64,000 nt of DNA from Chitinophaga pinensis. Its GTDB lineage: Bacteria > Bacteroidota > Bacteroidia > UKL13-3. Shown here piece after piece: positions 20,423-30,659 of the stretch. The DNA lies in the NCBI GenBank assembly GCA_945870425.1, contig CAMBSD010000005.1, positions 62,001 to 126,000 on the forward strand, in the 5' to 3' direction. The notes under the pieces were generated by a model. It was not told where the DNA came from, ran no database searches, and saw nothing but the letters and a program-made list of their open reading frames with translations. Made by a program: the position numbers and the translations under genes. Within the stretch, counting starts at the first letter, position 1, and every line of letters begins with the position of its first letter.

Positions 20423-22348
20423 TTGAAGACATCTGCCGATATACATAAAATCCTCAAAGAATACTGGGGTCATAGCCAATTTAGGCCCTTGCAAGAGGTT
20501 ATCATTCAATCGGTATTAGCGGGCAAAGACAGCTTGGCATTGTTACCCACAGGTGGTGGCAAGTCTATTTGTTTTCAAGTGCCGGCTATGGCTATGGATG
20601 GGCTTTGCATAGTGGTTTCTCCGCTTATAGCCTTGATGAAAGACCAAGTGGAAAACCTTAACAACAGAGGGATTAAAGCCAAAGCCATTTATAGTGGCAT
20701 GAACTACCGCGAAATCAGCATTGCCCTGAATAATTGCATTCATGATGATGTAAAATTTCTGTACCTATCACCTGAACGTTTAAAATCAGAATCGCTGCGG
20801 GATAGCCTCAGGTATATGAATATTTGTCTATTGGCCGTGGACGAAGCGCACTGCATTAGCCAATGGGGTTTTGATTTCAGACCAGAATATAGGCAAATAG
20901 CCGAAGTACGAAGTTTTTTAAAAGTGCCTGTCATAGCCCTTACAGCTACTGCCACCAAAGAGGTAGTAGCGGATATACAAAGCCAATTGGGTTTTAAACA
21001 GAAAAATGTTTTTCAGAAAAGCTTTGCCAGACACAACCTAAGTTATGTAGTTAAAAGCATTGAAAACAAAGAGGAGCAACTTATCCATATCATCCAAAGA
21101 GTGAAAGGCTCTGCTTTGGTATATGCCCGCAACAGAAAGAAAACAGAGGAGCTAGCTAGCTTTTTGCATTACCATCAAATCAATGCCGATTTTTACCACG
21201 CAGGTTTGCCTTATGAACAGAGGATAAAAAAACAAAACGACTGGACGCAAAACAAAACACAAGTAATGGTTTGTACCAATGCCTTTGGAATGGGTATTGA
21301 CAAGCCCGATTGCAGATTGGTGGTGCATTATCAACCCGCTGAAACCCTTGAAGCCTATTACCAAGAGGCAGGCCGTGCAGGCCGAGATGAAAAGAAGGCT
21401 TATTGTGTTTTGCTTTTTAATGGGTCTGACGAAATGGAATTGTTGGACAGGATAAACATCAACTTTCCTCCCGAAAAAGAAATCAAAAGAGTATACCAAT
21501 CTTTATGCGATTATTTGAGCATACCCGCAGGTGCTATGATTGAAGATAGTTTCGATTTTGACATCCAATCTTTTTGCAAACGATTTAAACTGCAGGCACA
21601 TATTACTTACTCTTCACTTAAGATATTAGAGCAATGCGGTTTAATTTCTTTGTCTGATGCATTTTATGAAGCTTCAAAACTGCATCTCACAGCAAGTCAA
21701 AGGGAATTAGATGCCTTTCAATCGCAGAGTGAAGAATGGGAAGAACTCATAAAAATGTTGCTTCGCAGCTATGGGGGTTTGTTTGACAATTACATTGCCA
21801 TTTCGGAAATTAGCCTAGGGCAAAGGCTTCAAAAAGATACGGATGTCATTCGTAATTTATTACGCAGATTAAATCATTTGGGCATTGCCGAATACATTGA
21901 ACAAAAGGATTTACCTCAAATTAGTTTCATGAAAACCCGCATCAAAGCGGAGGATATTAATTTGCAATGGGCATTTTACAACGAACGTAAACAGTTGTTT
22001 ATTGAAAAAACAAATGCGGTAATTCAATACTCAAAAAACTTGAGTTACAGATGCCGAAGCACCTTGCTACTTGAGTATTTCAATGAGTTTGGAACTGATA
22101 TGTGCGGAGTCTGTGATGAGTGCCTTGAAAGAAAAAAACACCAATTACAAAAAGCAGAATTAGATAAGATCACCAAACAAGTACAAGCTATTTTACAAGA
22201 AAAACCTTTTACTTTACAGCAAATTCAGCAAGAGCTGAAACATGTTAAAGACGAGAAATTGGCAATGGGAATTAGGCTTTTGCTTGATAAACAGAAGATA
22301 GCCTATACCCGAAACTTGCAATTAGAGTGGATAGAAAAAAGAAAATAG
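20423..22348 (+). CDS. recQ: RecQ family ATP-dependent DNA helicase (TTG start)
   Basis: 641 aa; FRPLQEVIIQSVLAGKDSLALLPTGGGKSICFQVPA, VDEAHCISQWGFDFRPEY, GMGIDKPDCRLVVHYQPAETLEAYYQEAGRAGRDE; zinc-binding Cys cluster CGVCDEC. Confidence 0.95.
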   Translation: MKTSADIHKILKEYWGHSQFRPLQEVIIQSVLAGKDSLALLPTGGGKSICFQVPAMAMDGLCIVVSPLIALMKDQVENLNNRGIKAKAIYSGMNYREISIALNNCIHDDVKFLYLSPERLKSESLRDSLRYMNICLLAVDEAHCISQWGFDFRPEYRQIAEVRSFLKVPVIALTATATKEVVADIQSQLGFKQKNVFQKSFARHNLSYVVKSIENKEEQLIHIIQRVKGSALVYARNRKKTEELASFLHYHQINADFYHAGLPYEQRIKKQNDWTQNKTQVMVCTNAFGMGIDKPDCRLVVHYQPAETLEAYYQEAGRAGRDEKKAYCVLLFNGSDEMELLDRININFPPEKEIKRVYQSLCDYLSIPAGAMIEDSFDFDIQSFCKRFKLQAHITYSSLKILEQCGLISLSDAFYEASKLHLTASQRELDAFQSQSEEWEELIKMLLRSYGGLFDNYIAISEISLGQRLQKDTDVIRNLLRRLNHLGIAEYIEQKDLPQISFMKTRIKAEDINLQWAFYNERKQLFIEKTNAVIQYSKNLSYRCRSTLLLEYFNEFGTDMCGVCDECLERKKHQLQKAELDKITKQVQAILQEKPFTLQQIQQELKHVKDEKLAMGIRLLLDKQKIAYTRNLQLEWIEKRK

Positions 22349-23430
22349 TTTTTACAGCAACAACCGACCTGAGTTATGACCAAAGGATGCAGCGAATCTG
22401 CACCTCGATGGCTACACATGGCTTTGATGTGGAGTTAGTTGGCAGGTTAAGAAAAAATTCTATTCCCCTGGATGAACTTAGCTATACACAAATACGTATC
22501 GAGTGTAAATTTGAAAAAGGAATACTGTTTTACTTGGAGTTTAATTTTCGTTTGTTTCTTTTTCTGCTTAAACACGATGCGGATATTATATCTGCTGTAG
22601 ATGTAGACACCTTATTGTCTTGCACCTTAGCAGCTAAAATTAAAAACAAAAGCTTGGTTTTTGATGCACATGAGTACTATACCGAATCGCCTGAGATTGT
22701 TAATCGACCTATGATTAAATGGATTTGGGAAGCGGTTTCAGGATTATGCATTCCCAAAGCAAAAGCAGCCTATACAGTTGGTCCGATGTTAGCCGAATTA
22801 ATGGGCAATAAATATGACATTCATTTTTCATGTGTTCGGAATGTTCCCTTTTCAATCAGATTATCAAATCAACAAATTCAGAAATCAACAAATCAAAAAA
22901 TCATCCTCTACCAAGGTGCTATGAACCATGGACGAGGGATTGAAGAAAGCATACTTGCCATGAAACAAGTGAATGCAGAATTGTGGTTAGCTGGAGATGG
23001 AGATTTAATGGCAGAATTGAAGAAGTTGGTAAGCGAAAATCAACTCAATGATAAAGTGAAATTTTTGGGTTATGTAAAGCCAACTGAATTAAAAGCCATT
23101 ACCCAAGAAGCATACATAGGCTTGAATTTATTGCAGCCCATTGGTTTAAGTTACTACTACTCTTTGGCCAATAAATTTTTTGATTATATGCAGCAGGGCA
23201 TACCTTGCATTTCGGCTAATTTCCCCGAATACCAAGCCATAAACCAAGCTTACAATTGCACCCTCTTATCATCTTGTGATGTGGACGAAATTGCCCATTC
23301 AATAAATTTATTATTGAATGACGAAACATTATACAAAACACTAAAAGAGAATTGCCTAAAAGCTAAAGAAGATTTTTGTTGGGAGAAAGAAGAACAAAAT
23401 CTAATTGAGATTTATAGAAAACTAATTTAG
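22327..23430 (+). CDS. Glycosyltransferase family 4 protein (GTG start, overlaps recQ end)
   Basis: 367 aa; VFDAHEYYTESPEIV, IILYQGAMNHGRGIEESILAM, SYYYSLANKFFDYMQQGIPCISANFPEY. Confidence 0.88.
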   Translation: MDRKKKIVFTATTDLSYDQRMQRICTSMATHGFDVELVGRLRKNSIPLDELSYTQIRIECKFEKGILFYLEFNFRLFLFLLKHDADIISAVDVDTLLSCTLAAKIKNKSLVFDAHEYYTESPEIVNRPMIKWIWEAVSGLCIPKAKAAYTVGPMLAELMGNKYDIHFSCVRNVPFSIRLSNQQIQKSTNQKIILYQGAMNHGRGIEESILAMKQVNAELWLAGDGDLMAELKKLVSENQLNDKVKFLGYVKPTELKAITQEAYIGLNLLQPIGLSYYYSLANKFFDYMQQGIPCISANFPEYQAINQAYNCTLLSSCDVDEIAHSINLLLNDETLYKTLKENCLKAKEDFCWEKEEQNLIEIYRKLI

Positions 23431-23496
23431 TCATAGTTCAAATTAACTGAACACAAGGCACTGCATTACTGAGCACTGAATTCATTGCACCTATAA

Positions 23497-24648
23497 CTAC
23501 TTCCCACCTTTAGTATCCAACCAAATAAACTCACCAGAGCTCAATCTAAAGATATCGTTGTCCACTGTTAATGTTTGGTTTTCTTTAAAGCCTTTCATTT
23601 GAATGGTTTCATTCCAGGTGCTAATGCTTCCCTTTGTTTGATAAGCAATTTTCAAATATTCGGTATTAACTCCTTTTGCTGTTCCACACAAAACCACATG
23701 AACAGGCTTCTTAATTCTTTTCAATAAAGCCATATCCCTTACAGGGCTGTCATCAGCTAGTAAAACGATATCTCCATAATCTCGTAAGGTACCCATTGAT
23801 TTATAAACAGCTTCTAAATCATTTTCTGGATCATCTCCTCCTTCGCCCAGTTTTCGAACATCTTCAATATCTTTTTTTAGCTTTCTGAAATCTTTGGCAT
23901 CAAAGGGATGCACACCACCTGCATTGCCGATGGGCTTTTTAGAGTCCAACACATTATCACCATCATTAAACAAAACATAATACTTAACCCTACCATCTTC
24001 GTAGGTTTGCTTGTACCAAACGAGTAACTGCCCTATGTAAGGAAACATGCTGCCCGTCATATCTACCACCAACAATATTTTCTTCCAATTAGGATTGCGC
24101 TTGAAAGTATTGAATATGGTAGAGTCTTTCACTTTGTACTCGCCCGTTAAGAATTTGTCGAATTTCAAGGTGGTTTCCTTGGTTGGTGATTCGTAGGTTA
24201 CATAACCCTTTTTATCAAAATGGGCATAAGAGCCTGCTAATTCACCTTTTTCAAATCTACCTTCTGTTTGCAAATAACTATTTTCGTCATAGCATCTTTC
24301 ATAGCCACTCTTCAATCCATCTTTATAAATCTCTTCGCATCTAGTTGAACAACTTGGAAAAAAGGAAACGCTTGGCCCGTCCAAAACGCCTTTGCGGTAT
24401 GTGTTAGAATATTCTAAGCAATCTTGGGCATCATAGTATTTAATTTCTAATCCATCTTTTTCACCATTTTCATAATACACCTCATACTTCAAATCTCCAT
24501 CAGGCCAGGTATATCTCCAAAAACCTTGTTTCATGCCATTTGCTAATGTCAAGTTCACGGTATCTCCATCCAAAAGGCTAAAGGTTTGGCTGTATAAAGC
24601 AAAACTTAGAAGGATGAAATAAATAAAAGTTAGAGATAATTTCTTCAA
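23497..24648 (-). CDS. MORN-repeat variant protein with C-terminal VWA-like domain
   Basis: 383 aa; signal peptide; MORN_2-like repeats (GFWRYTWPDGDLKYEVYYENGEKDG, GVLDGPSVSFFPS); then 'ILLVVDMTGSMFPYIGQLLVWY' (DxTGS MIDAS-like) and 'VLLADDSPVRDMALL'. Confidence 0.8.
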   Translation of the reverse strand: MKKLSLTFIYFILLSFALYSQTFSLLDGDTVNLTLANGMKQGFWRYTWPDGDLKYEVYYENGEKDGLEIKYYDAQDCLEYSNTYRKGVLDGPSVSFFPSCSTRCEEIYKDGLKSGYERCYDENSYLQTEGRFEKGELAGSYAHFDKKGYVTYESPTKETTLKFDKFLTGEYKVKDSTIFNTFKRNPNWKKILLVVDMTGSMFPYIGQLLVWYKQTYEDGRVKYYVLFNDGDNVLDSKKPIGNAGGVHPFDAKDFRKLKKDIEDVRKLGEGGDDPENDLEAVYKSMGTLRDYGDIVLLADDSPVRDMALLKRIKKPVHVVLCGTAKGVNTEYLKIAYQTKGSISTWNETIQMKGFKENQTLTVDNDIFRLSSGEFIWLDTKGGK

Positions 24649-24727
24649 AAATGGGTGCTTAATTAAAAATCGAATTTAATATTAATACGCTAAATGAAAA
24701 ATGATGTTATGACAATCATCATTATCA

Positions 24728-25393
24728 ATGAAAAAACAAATGAAAAATTCATACGTTAGTATGAATATGAATAAAGAACTAATCGAAAAATACATCTCTC
24801 AAACCCTCGAACAAAATAAGGCCCCTGAAAGCGTTTATTTGTTTGCCAAATCAGCCGGCATCGAGGAAAAAGAATTCTATAACCATTTTGCCAGCCTTGA
24901 AGCACTTGAAAATAATATTTTCAGTCAGTGGTTCTTAGATACAATGGAAACACAGAAAAACAGTGAGCCTTGGCAAGCATATAGTAGCAGAGAAAAAGCA
25001 TTGGCTGTATTTTTTGCTTTCATCGAAAACCTTAAAAACTATCGTAGTTTTGTAAACTTCTTGCATCATAGAGACAGCAAAATACTACCTAAATGGCCTC
25101 CTTATCTCAACCAATTACATAAAGACTTTGTGGCTGAGCTAAAACCCATTATTCATGAAGGCCTAGAAAGGAAAGAATTGGCCGAAAGAAAGTATGTAGA
25201 TGACAAATACGCAGACGGACTTTGGGTAAACTTTGTTTTTATAATCAATTTTTGGTTAAAAGATAACAGTAAAGGATTTGAAAAAACCGATGAAGCCATT
25301 GAGCGATCTGTTAATTTAGCCTTCGATTTGATGGGTAAATCCGCTTTGGATGCAGCTTTAGACTTTGGTAAATTCTTATTTCAAAACAAATAG
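24728..25393 (+). CDS. TetR-like transcriptional regulator (C-terminal ligand-binding domain type)
   Basis: 221 aa; N-terminal HTH-like region 'SVYLFAKSAGIEEKEFYNHFASLEALENNIF'; followed by an ABC1 kinase gene. Confidence 0.75.
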   Translation: MKKQMKNSYVSMNMNKELIEKYISQTLEQNKAPESVYLFAKSAGIEEKEFYNHFASLEALENNIFSQWFLDTMETQKNSEPWQAYSSREKALAVFFAFIENLKNYRSFVNFLHHRDSKILPKWPPYLNQLHKDFVAELKPIIHEGLERKELAERKYVDDKYADGLWVNFVFIINFWLKDNSKGFEKTDEAIERSVNLAFDLMGKSALDAALDFGKFLFQNK

Positions 25394-25438
25394 TATATCT
25401 CAATTGCAAGGCTACGATCACTCGTATAAAACCATGCA

Positions 25439-26785
25439 TTGAAAAGCAAAATGGAACAAACCAGTATTCCAAGTACAAAAGTTGAACGTGCCATGAGACT
25501 CGTAAAAACAGGAGCTCAAATTGGCGGAAATTACATAAAACATTATAGCAAAAAGCTTGTCGATCCTAGTAAAACAAGAGACAAACTTCATGAAGACAAT
25601 GCTGAAGATGTGTACAATGCTTTAAGTGAATTGAAAGGCTCAGCGCTTAAGGTTGCCCAAATGTTAAGTATGGAAAAAAATGTACTGCCCAGGGCTTATG
25701 TCAATAAATTTGCCTTGGCACAATACAGTGCTCCTCCCCTTTCAGGACCGCTTATCATCCAAACTTTTATTAAACAATTTGGAAAAACACCCCCGCAAAT
25801 ATTTGATACTTTTAAAATGAACTCTACCAACGCAGCCAGCATTGGACAAGTGCATGAAGCTACTTTAAATGGAAAAAAATTGGCTGTAAAAATTCAATAC
25901 CCAGGTGTAGCAGAAAGTATTAAAAGTGATTTAACCATGGTAAAACCCATTGCATTTCGACTGATTGGATTGAGCGAAAAGGAATTTGAAAAATACATAA
26001 AGGAAGTTGAAAACAAACTAATTGAAGAAACAGACTACACACTTGAACTGAAGCGTAGTGAAGAGATTTCAAAGCTTTGCTCAGATATACCCAATATAAT
26101 TTTTAGTCATTACTATCCTGAGTATTCTTCAAGTAAAGTTTTGGTGATGGATTGGTTAGAAGGCAAGCACTTGGATGAATTTTTAAAAACAAATCCAAGC
26201 CAAGAAACCAGGAACAAAATTGGTCAAGCTATGTGGGATTTTTATGACCTACAAGTTCATAAGCACAGGGCCGTGCATGCAGATCCTCATCCAGGAAACT
26301 TCTTGATGTTTGAAGATGGCAAATTAGGTGTTATTGATTTTGGATGCGTAAAAGAAATTCCTGAAGATTTCTATAACCATTACTTTGCTTTACTTGTTCC
26401 TCAAATTGTAAACGATATTGACATTGTTAAACGCATTATGATACAACAGCAAATTGTAAATAATAATGACGATAAAGCCACCCAAGAAAAAATCACAGAT
26501 GCTTTTTTAAGAATGACAAACTTATTAAGAAAACCTTTTGAGGAAGAGGTATTCAACTTTGGAGACAATGCCTATATAGATAGTATTTATCAATTAGGGG
26601 AAGAGGTGACAAACATGAAAGAATTACGCGAAAGTAAAGAAGGACGCGGATCCCAACATGCCTTATACATCAACAGAACTTACTTTGGGCTTTATTCCAT
26701 TTTAAATGTACTTCAAGCCCAAGTTAAAACAGGAGTTCGTGATTGGAAAGCCCCGCTCATTAAATTCCACTTAAACAAATCATAA
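25439..26785 (+). CDS. ABC1/AarF/UbiB family atypical kinase
   Basis: 448 aa; ELKGSALKVAQMLSME (KxGQ-like variant), NAASIGQVHEATLNGKKLAVKIQYPGV, VHADPHPGNFLMFEDGKLGVIDFGCVK. Confidence 0.92.
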   Translation: MKSKMEQTSIPSTKVERAMRLVKTGAQIGGNYIKHYSKKLVDPSKTRDKLHEDNAEDVYNALSELKGSALKVAQMLSMEKNVLPRAYVNKFALAQYSAPPLSGPLIIQTFIKQFGKTPPQIFDTFKMNSTNAASIGQVHEATLNGKKLAVKIQYPGVAESIKSDLTMVKPIAFRLIGLSEKEFEKYIKEVENKLIEETDYTLELKRSEEISKLCSDIPNIIFSHYYPEYSSSKVLVMDWLEGKHLDEFLKTNPSQETRNKIGQAMWDFYDLQVHKHRAVHADPHPGNFLMFEDGKLGVIDFGCVKEIPEDFYNHYFALLVPQIVNDIDIVKRIMIQQQIVNNNDDKATQEKITDAFLRMTNLLRKPFEEEVFNFGDNAYIDSIYQLGEEVTNMKELRESKEGRGSQHALYINRTYFGLYSILNVLQAQVKTGVRDWKAPLIKFHLNKS

Positions 26786-26795
26786 TTAATCCATA

Positions 26796-26837
26796 AAAAA
26801 AGAGCCGAATTCATATTGAATTCGGCTCTTTGGTTTT
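26796..26837. terminator. Bidirectional intrinsic terminator between convergent genes
   Basis: AAAGAGCCGAATTCA TAT TGAATTCGGCTCTTT perfect 15-bp stem (26799-26831) flanked by A and T runs. Confidence 0.85.
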
Positions 26838-26852
26838 TTTAAATCTCAATAA

Positions 26853-28481
26853 CTACTTGATGGTTTTTACAAACTCTGCAGCTTTTTTATTACTTGGCTC
26901 AAGTATCAATATTTTTTCAAAATAGGTTTTACAATTTCTTTCTTCACCTTTTGCACTGTTTTTGTAGCAATATGAACCTAAATAATCATAAGCCTGAACA
27001 ATATTGTTCTTTTGCTTTTCAGCCACTGCAGGATCGTTAAGGTTTATCAAACTTAAATATTTTTCAAAACAAAATTTCCCTAAGGTATCGTTTAAAGCAG
27101 TATTTATAGAGGCTTGACTCATACCCCTGTAATAATAAGCATCCGCATAGTTTGGAGATTTAGTATTTACAATTGAAAAGGCAGAATCTGCAGAAACAAA
27201 TTTCTTACCGAAATAATAGGCTTTAGCTAACAGGAAATAATCAGCCACCATTACTTTCTTTGAAGAAGCAATAAAGATTTGCAAGTTATTGGCAGCTTCA
27301 TCAAAACGTTTCATTTTGTTATAAACCTTAGCTAATTCTTGGTACATCTCCACTTTATCTGAATCCAAAGACAATACCAATTTAAAGTTGTTTATGGCTA
27401 AGGAATCATAACCTTTAAATTTAGATTGTAATTTACCCATATACTCGTAATCACTGGTTAATATTTTTTTCTCATCCACTTTGCTCATGAAGTATTCTAG
27501 GGCAGTTAAGCCGGTTCTGCATTTGCTGGTATCATTTTTCAATCCACCTACTTCATAATAAGAATAGGCCAACATTCTGTATAAAAACAAATTGCTTTTA
27601 TCTGTTTTTTGCAATTCCTCAATTTGAACAAGCGCTTCATCATATTCTTTTGCACGGAACAAGATTTGCGCAAATCTCAATCTATTGGCAAAACTCGCCT
27701 CAGAATTTAATAAATAAGATTTATAGGTTTCTTTGGCTTTATCAAACTTACGTTGCTGGTAGTACAATTCAGCTTGCAATTTCAGGGCAGGGGCATAATT
27801 AGGATCAATCGACAAGGCACGATTCAAATCTTTTTGAGCGGCTTCAATATTTCTTACTTTCACCCAAATATTTGCCACTCGTGCATAGGCTTTAGGATTT
27901 GTTTTTTGCAAATCAATAGCACGTTCGTAATTGTTAGCAGCCTCTCCACCATTGTTGATTTCGAGGAAAACGTCACCCATAGTTACCAGCACATCATAGT
28001 TTGACTTATCAACCTCAAGTGCATTTCGCATTAGGGCCTCCGCATCGGCCACCAATTTATTTTCACTAGCAATCATATTTTCAGCTACCCATACCAAGGC
28101 TTTTACATCATTGTAAGTACCATTACGTTGTTTACTAAAAGAAAGTGCTTTGTCAAACTTCACTTTGGCATCTGTTACCTTATTTTCTTCCATCAACAAT
28201 CCACCTAAACCTGCATAACAAGCAGGATTATTAGGGTCATTTTTCACACCTGTATTATACGCCCATAGAGCAGAATCTGGCTTAAACAAACTTCCATAAA
28301 TTTGTCCTAGGTAATAGTAATTCTCACCTTTATTTGGCTCTTTGGTTATTAACTGAAGCAATATGTTTCTTGCCGATTCGTATTTGTCAAAATCCTCAGC
28401 TTTCAAAGCCTCTTCCAAAGTTTGGGCTTTTGCAGACATTAAACTGGCTATTGTGATGATAGCTAAAATGTACTTTTTCAT
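26853..28481 (-). CDS. Secreted tetratricopeptide repeat protein
   Basis: Start likely MKKYILAIITIASLMSAKAQ (codon 16 of listed ORF); many TPR units (GENYYYLGQIYGSLFKPDSALWAYNTGVKNDPNNPACYAGLGGL...). Confidence 0.88.
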   Translation of the reverse strand: MKKYILAIITIASLMSAKAQTLEEALKAEDFDKYESARNILLQLITKEPNKGENYYYLGQIYGSLFKPDSALWAYNTGVKNDPNNPACYAGLGGLLMEENKVTDAKVKFDKALSFSKQRNGTYNDVKALVWVAENMIASENKLVADAEALMRNALEVDKSNYDVLVTMGDVFLEINNGGEAANNYERAIDLQKTNPKAYARVANIWVKVRNIEAAQKDLNRALSIDPNYAPALKLQAELYYQQRKFDKAKETYKSYLLNSEASFANRLRFAQILFRAKEYDEALVQIEELQKTDKSNLFLYRMLAYSYYEVGGLKNDTSKCRTGLTALEYFMSKVDEKKILTSDYEYMGKLQSKFKGYDSLAINNFKLVLSLDSDKVEMYQELAKVYNKMKRFDEAANNLQIFIASSKKVMVADYFLLAKAYYFGKKFVSADSAFSIVNTKSPNYADAYYYRGMSQASINTALNDTLGKFCFEKYLSLINLNDPAVAEKQKNNIVQAYDYLGSYCYKNSAKGEERNCKTYFEKILILEPSNKKAAEFVKTIK

Positions 28482-28543
28482 TTTTATTGGTTCTAATTTG
28501 TATTTACTATATTCTTTATTATTCAACTCACTCTTAAGTTATT

Positions 28544-28573
28544 CCCCTTCCGTTAGCTAACGGAGGTTAGGGG
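28544..28573. repeat. Intergenic hairpin around a 14-bp palindrome CCGTTAGCTAACGG
   Basis: CCCCTT-CCGTTAGCTAACGG-AGGTTAGGGG; palindrome at 28550-28563 with outer CCCC/GGGG arms. Confidence 0.65.
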
Positions 28574-28583
28574 TGGGTTATTT

Positions 28584-29546
28584 TTATTCAATCTCCTTAT
28601 CATTCAACTGAATAATTCTGATTGGCGACTTAGCAGGAATCAATCCTGATTTTTGAATAATTCTTTGTCCTTGGTCTCCTGCTACAAAGCTTGCAAAGCC
28701 TGTGCCAAGTCCTGTATGGGCTTCTCTGCTTACCATATATATGTTACGCAAAAAAGGGTATATCTTCAATGCCATATTAGCTTGTATAGGCTTAAATGTA
28801 ACCAACTTATCAAAATAATCAGGCTTAGAATCTGGTAACACATCTGCAACTTTAATTTTCTTTAAAAAGGCATTTGCTTCGCTACTATTGGCATCACTTA
28901 TCCAGCTAACTCCAATGATGCCCAAGGCATTTTTGTTATTTTCAACATATTCAATTACCTCTTTACTTGAATGTAAAGCAAAACAGTTTTTACCTAATTC
29001 ACCTCCTTTGAGCAACGAATCTTTTAAATACCTCCTTGCTCCTGATGAGGGATTATCAAACACAACACGCATATCACCCAAGGTATTTTTAGCATTCAAT
29101 TCTTTCCAAGTCTTGGTTTTTCCTGAAACGATATCTTTGATTTGTTGTGGGTTAAATAAGGTATCAGTATTTGAATTGTTAACAATAACAGCTAGTGCAT
29201 CCGTTGCCATTTTTATGGTTCTTGATTTGTATTTACCTTGTTCAAGTACACTCTCTTCTTTAGGTGTTAATTGGCGTGTAACAATGGCCATTCTTGCGCT
29301 ATCTTTCAACATATAATTAATGGCATCTTGCTCACCCATATATATAAAAGTTATATCTGCCTTTGCATAAATCCCTTCAAATACCAACTCTTCACTCTCC
29401 ACAATAGGCTTCAAACTTTCATCCACCGAAATGGTTATTTTACCACTGGTTGTAGTATCTAACTCGGCTTTGGTTCCAGTATTTTGAGAACACGAAAAAA
29501 GCGATGCCATAAAAGTACATGCAATAGCAATAATCAAATTTCTCAT
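28584..29546 (-). CDS. PstS-like phosphate-binding lipoprotein
   Basis: Start likely MRNLIIAIACTFMASLFSCSQ; lipobox; 'NPSSGARRYLKDSLL', 'NNKNALGIIGVSWISD', 'LVTFKPIQANMALKIYPFLRNIYMVSR..GLGTGFASFVAGDQGQRIIQKSGLIPA'. Confidence 0.85.
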   Translation of the reverse strand: MRNLIIAIACTFMASLFSCSQNTGTKAELDTTTSGKITISVDESLKPIVESEELVFEGIYAKADITFIYMGEQDAINYMLKDSARMAIVTRQLTPKEESVLEQGKYKSRTIKMATDALAVIVNNSNTDTLFNPQQIKDIVSGKTKTWKELNAKNTLGDMRVVFDNPSSGARRYLKDSLLKGGELGKNCFALHSSKEVIEYVENNKNALGIIGVSWISDANSSEANAFLKKIKVADVLPDSKPDYFDKLVTFKPIQANMALKIYPFLRNIYMVSREAHTGLGTGFASFVAGDQGQRIIQKSGLIPAKSPIRIIQLNDKEIE

Positions 29547-29579
29547 AGGATGCTTTGGGATAACGGACTGCAAATTAAG

Positions 29580-29798
29580 CTAAGATTTAGCAAACAAACG
29601 ATAGGCTCTAAAAATTCCATAGATGATAAATAATATACAAAAAATCATGTCCGAAGGTGGGCTTACCTTGAATGGAAACTGAAAGAAATAGATACCCAAA
29701 CCTGCTAAAATGTAAAACACAGACATAATCAAGCCAAAATATTTAGTAGTTTGATTAATCTGGTTTTGTCTTCTTTCTCTTATTTCGTCTATGTTCAT
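29580..29798 (-). CDS. Small predicted two-TM membrane protein
   Basis: 72 aa, two hydrophobic spans, placed between tonB and pstS in the same orientation. Confidence 0.65.
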   Translation of the reverse strand: MNIDEIRERRQNQINQTTKYFGLIMSVFYILAGLGIYFFQFPFKVSPPSDMIFCILFIIYGIFRAYRLFAKS

Positions 29799-29802
29799 AC
29801 CT

Positions 29803-29837
29803 AAAAAAATAGCTGTAACCCTCCGATTACAGCTATT
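29803..29837 (-). terminator. Terminator-like hairpin downstream of tonB
   Basis: AATAGCTGTAA ccctccga TTACAGCTATT 11-bp stem, A-run on the 3' side of the minus-strand transcript. Confidence 0.65.
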
Positions 29838-29856
29838 CTTGTATTAATAATTGTTA

Positions 29857-30657
29857 TTAGTTCAATCTAAATGAAATTGGCAAAGTATATTTAACTGTAA
29901 CCTCTTTACCATTTTGCTTGCCTGGCTTCCATCCCGGCATTGATTTTACAACTCGAGTGGCTTCCTCATCACAACCCCAACCCAATTTTTTGCCCACTTG
30001 TTCAATTTGGGTAATCTTTCCATCTGTACCTACTACAAAGGTTAATATTACTTTACCTTCAATACCGCTTTCGCGGGCTAGAGGTGGATAGTTAATATTT
30101 TTACCTAAATACTCTCTCATCGCTTCTTCTCCTCCAGGAAACTCGGGCATTTGCTCTGCAAAAGTTAAGATTTCAGGTCCAACTTCTCCCGTGCCTGCAT
30201 CTTCGCTTAAACTAGGGTCTACACCATTTGGATCACCTTCTTCAGTTTTTGTACCCGCATCCACCACTTTTAAATCTTCTTGAGTTGGAGGTGGTTCATC
30301 TGGCACTTCTTCATCGGGCTTAATTTCTGGTGGAGTAAACTTAACCGTACTTTTTAGCGGTGGAGGTGGCTCCGTTGGAGGCGGAGGTGGCTCGTTTTTG
30401 TCAATGGGTGGTGGCTCTTCTAGTTTGGTAATATCATCTACCACTACAACTTTTTCTTTAGGCAAGTTAGCTTTGATAATATTAATAATAACAGGAGCTG
30501 CAATACTAAGGGTGAAAAATACAATGGCTAAAACGATACCTTTAATGGTGTACTCGCTGCTTTTTTTACGAAGCACAAATGCACCATATTCTTGGTTACG
30601 ACCTTCAAATACCATGTTAACCCATTTGCTTTCAAATATGTTTAATTTTGCTGCCAT
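29857..30657 (-). CDS. tonB: Energy transducer TonB
   Basis: 266 aa; one TM, Pro-rich spacer (EEPPPIDKNEPPPPPTEPPPP), C-terminal YPPLARESGIEGKVILTFVVGTDGKI. Confidence 0.92.
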   Translation of the reverse strand: MAAKLNIFESKWVNMVFEGRNQEYGAFVLRKKSSEYTIKGIVLAIVFFTLSIAAPVIINIIKANLPKEKVVVVDDITKLEEPPPIDKNEPPPPPTEPPPPLKSTVKFTPPEIKPDEEVPDEPPPTQEDLKVVDAGTKTEEGDPNGVDPSLSEDAGTGEVGPEILTFAEQMPEFPGGEEAMREYLGKNINYPPLARESGIEGKVILTFVVGTDGKITQIEQVGKKLGWGCDEEATRVVKSMPGWKPGKQNGKEVTVKYTLPISFRLN

Positions 30658-30659
30658 GC

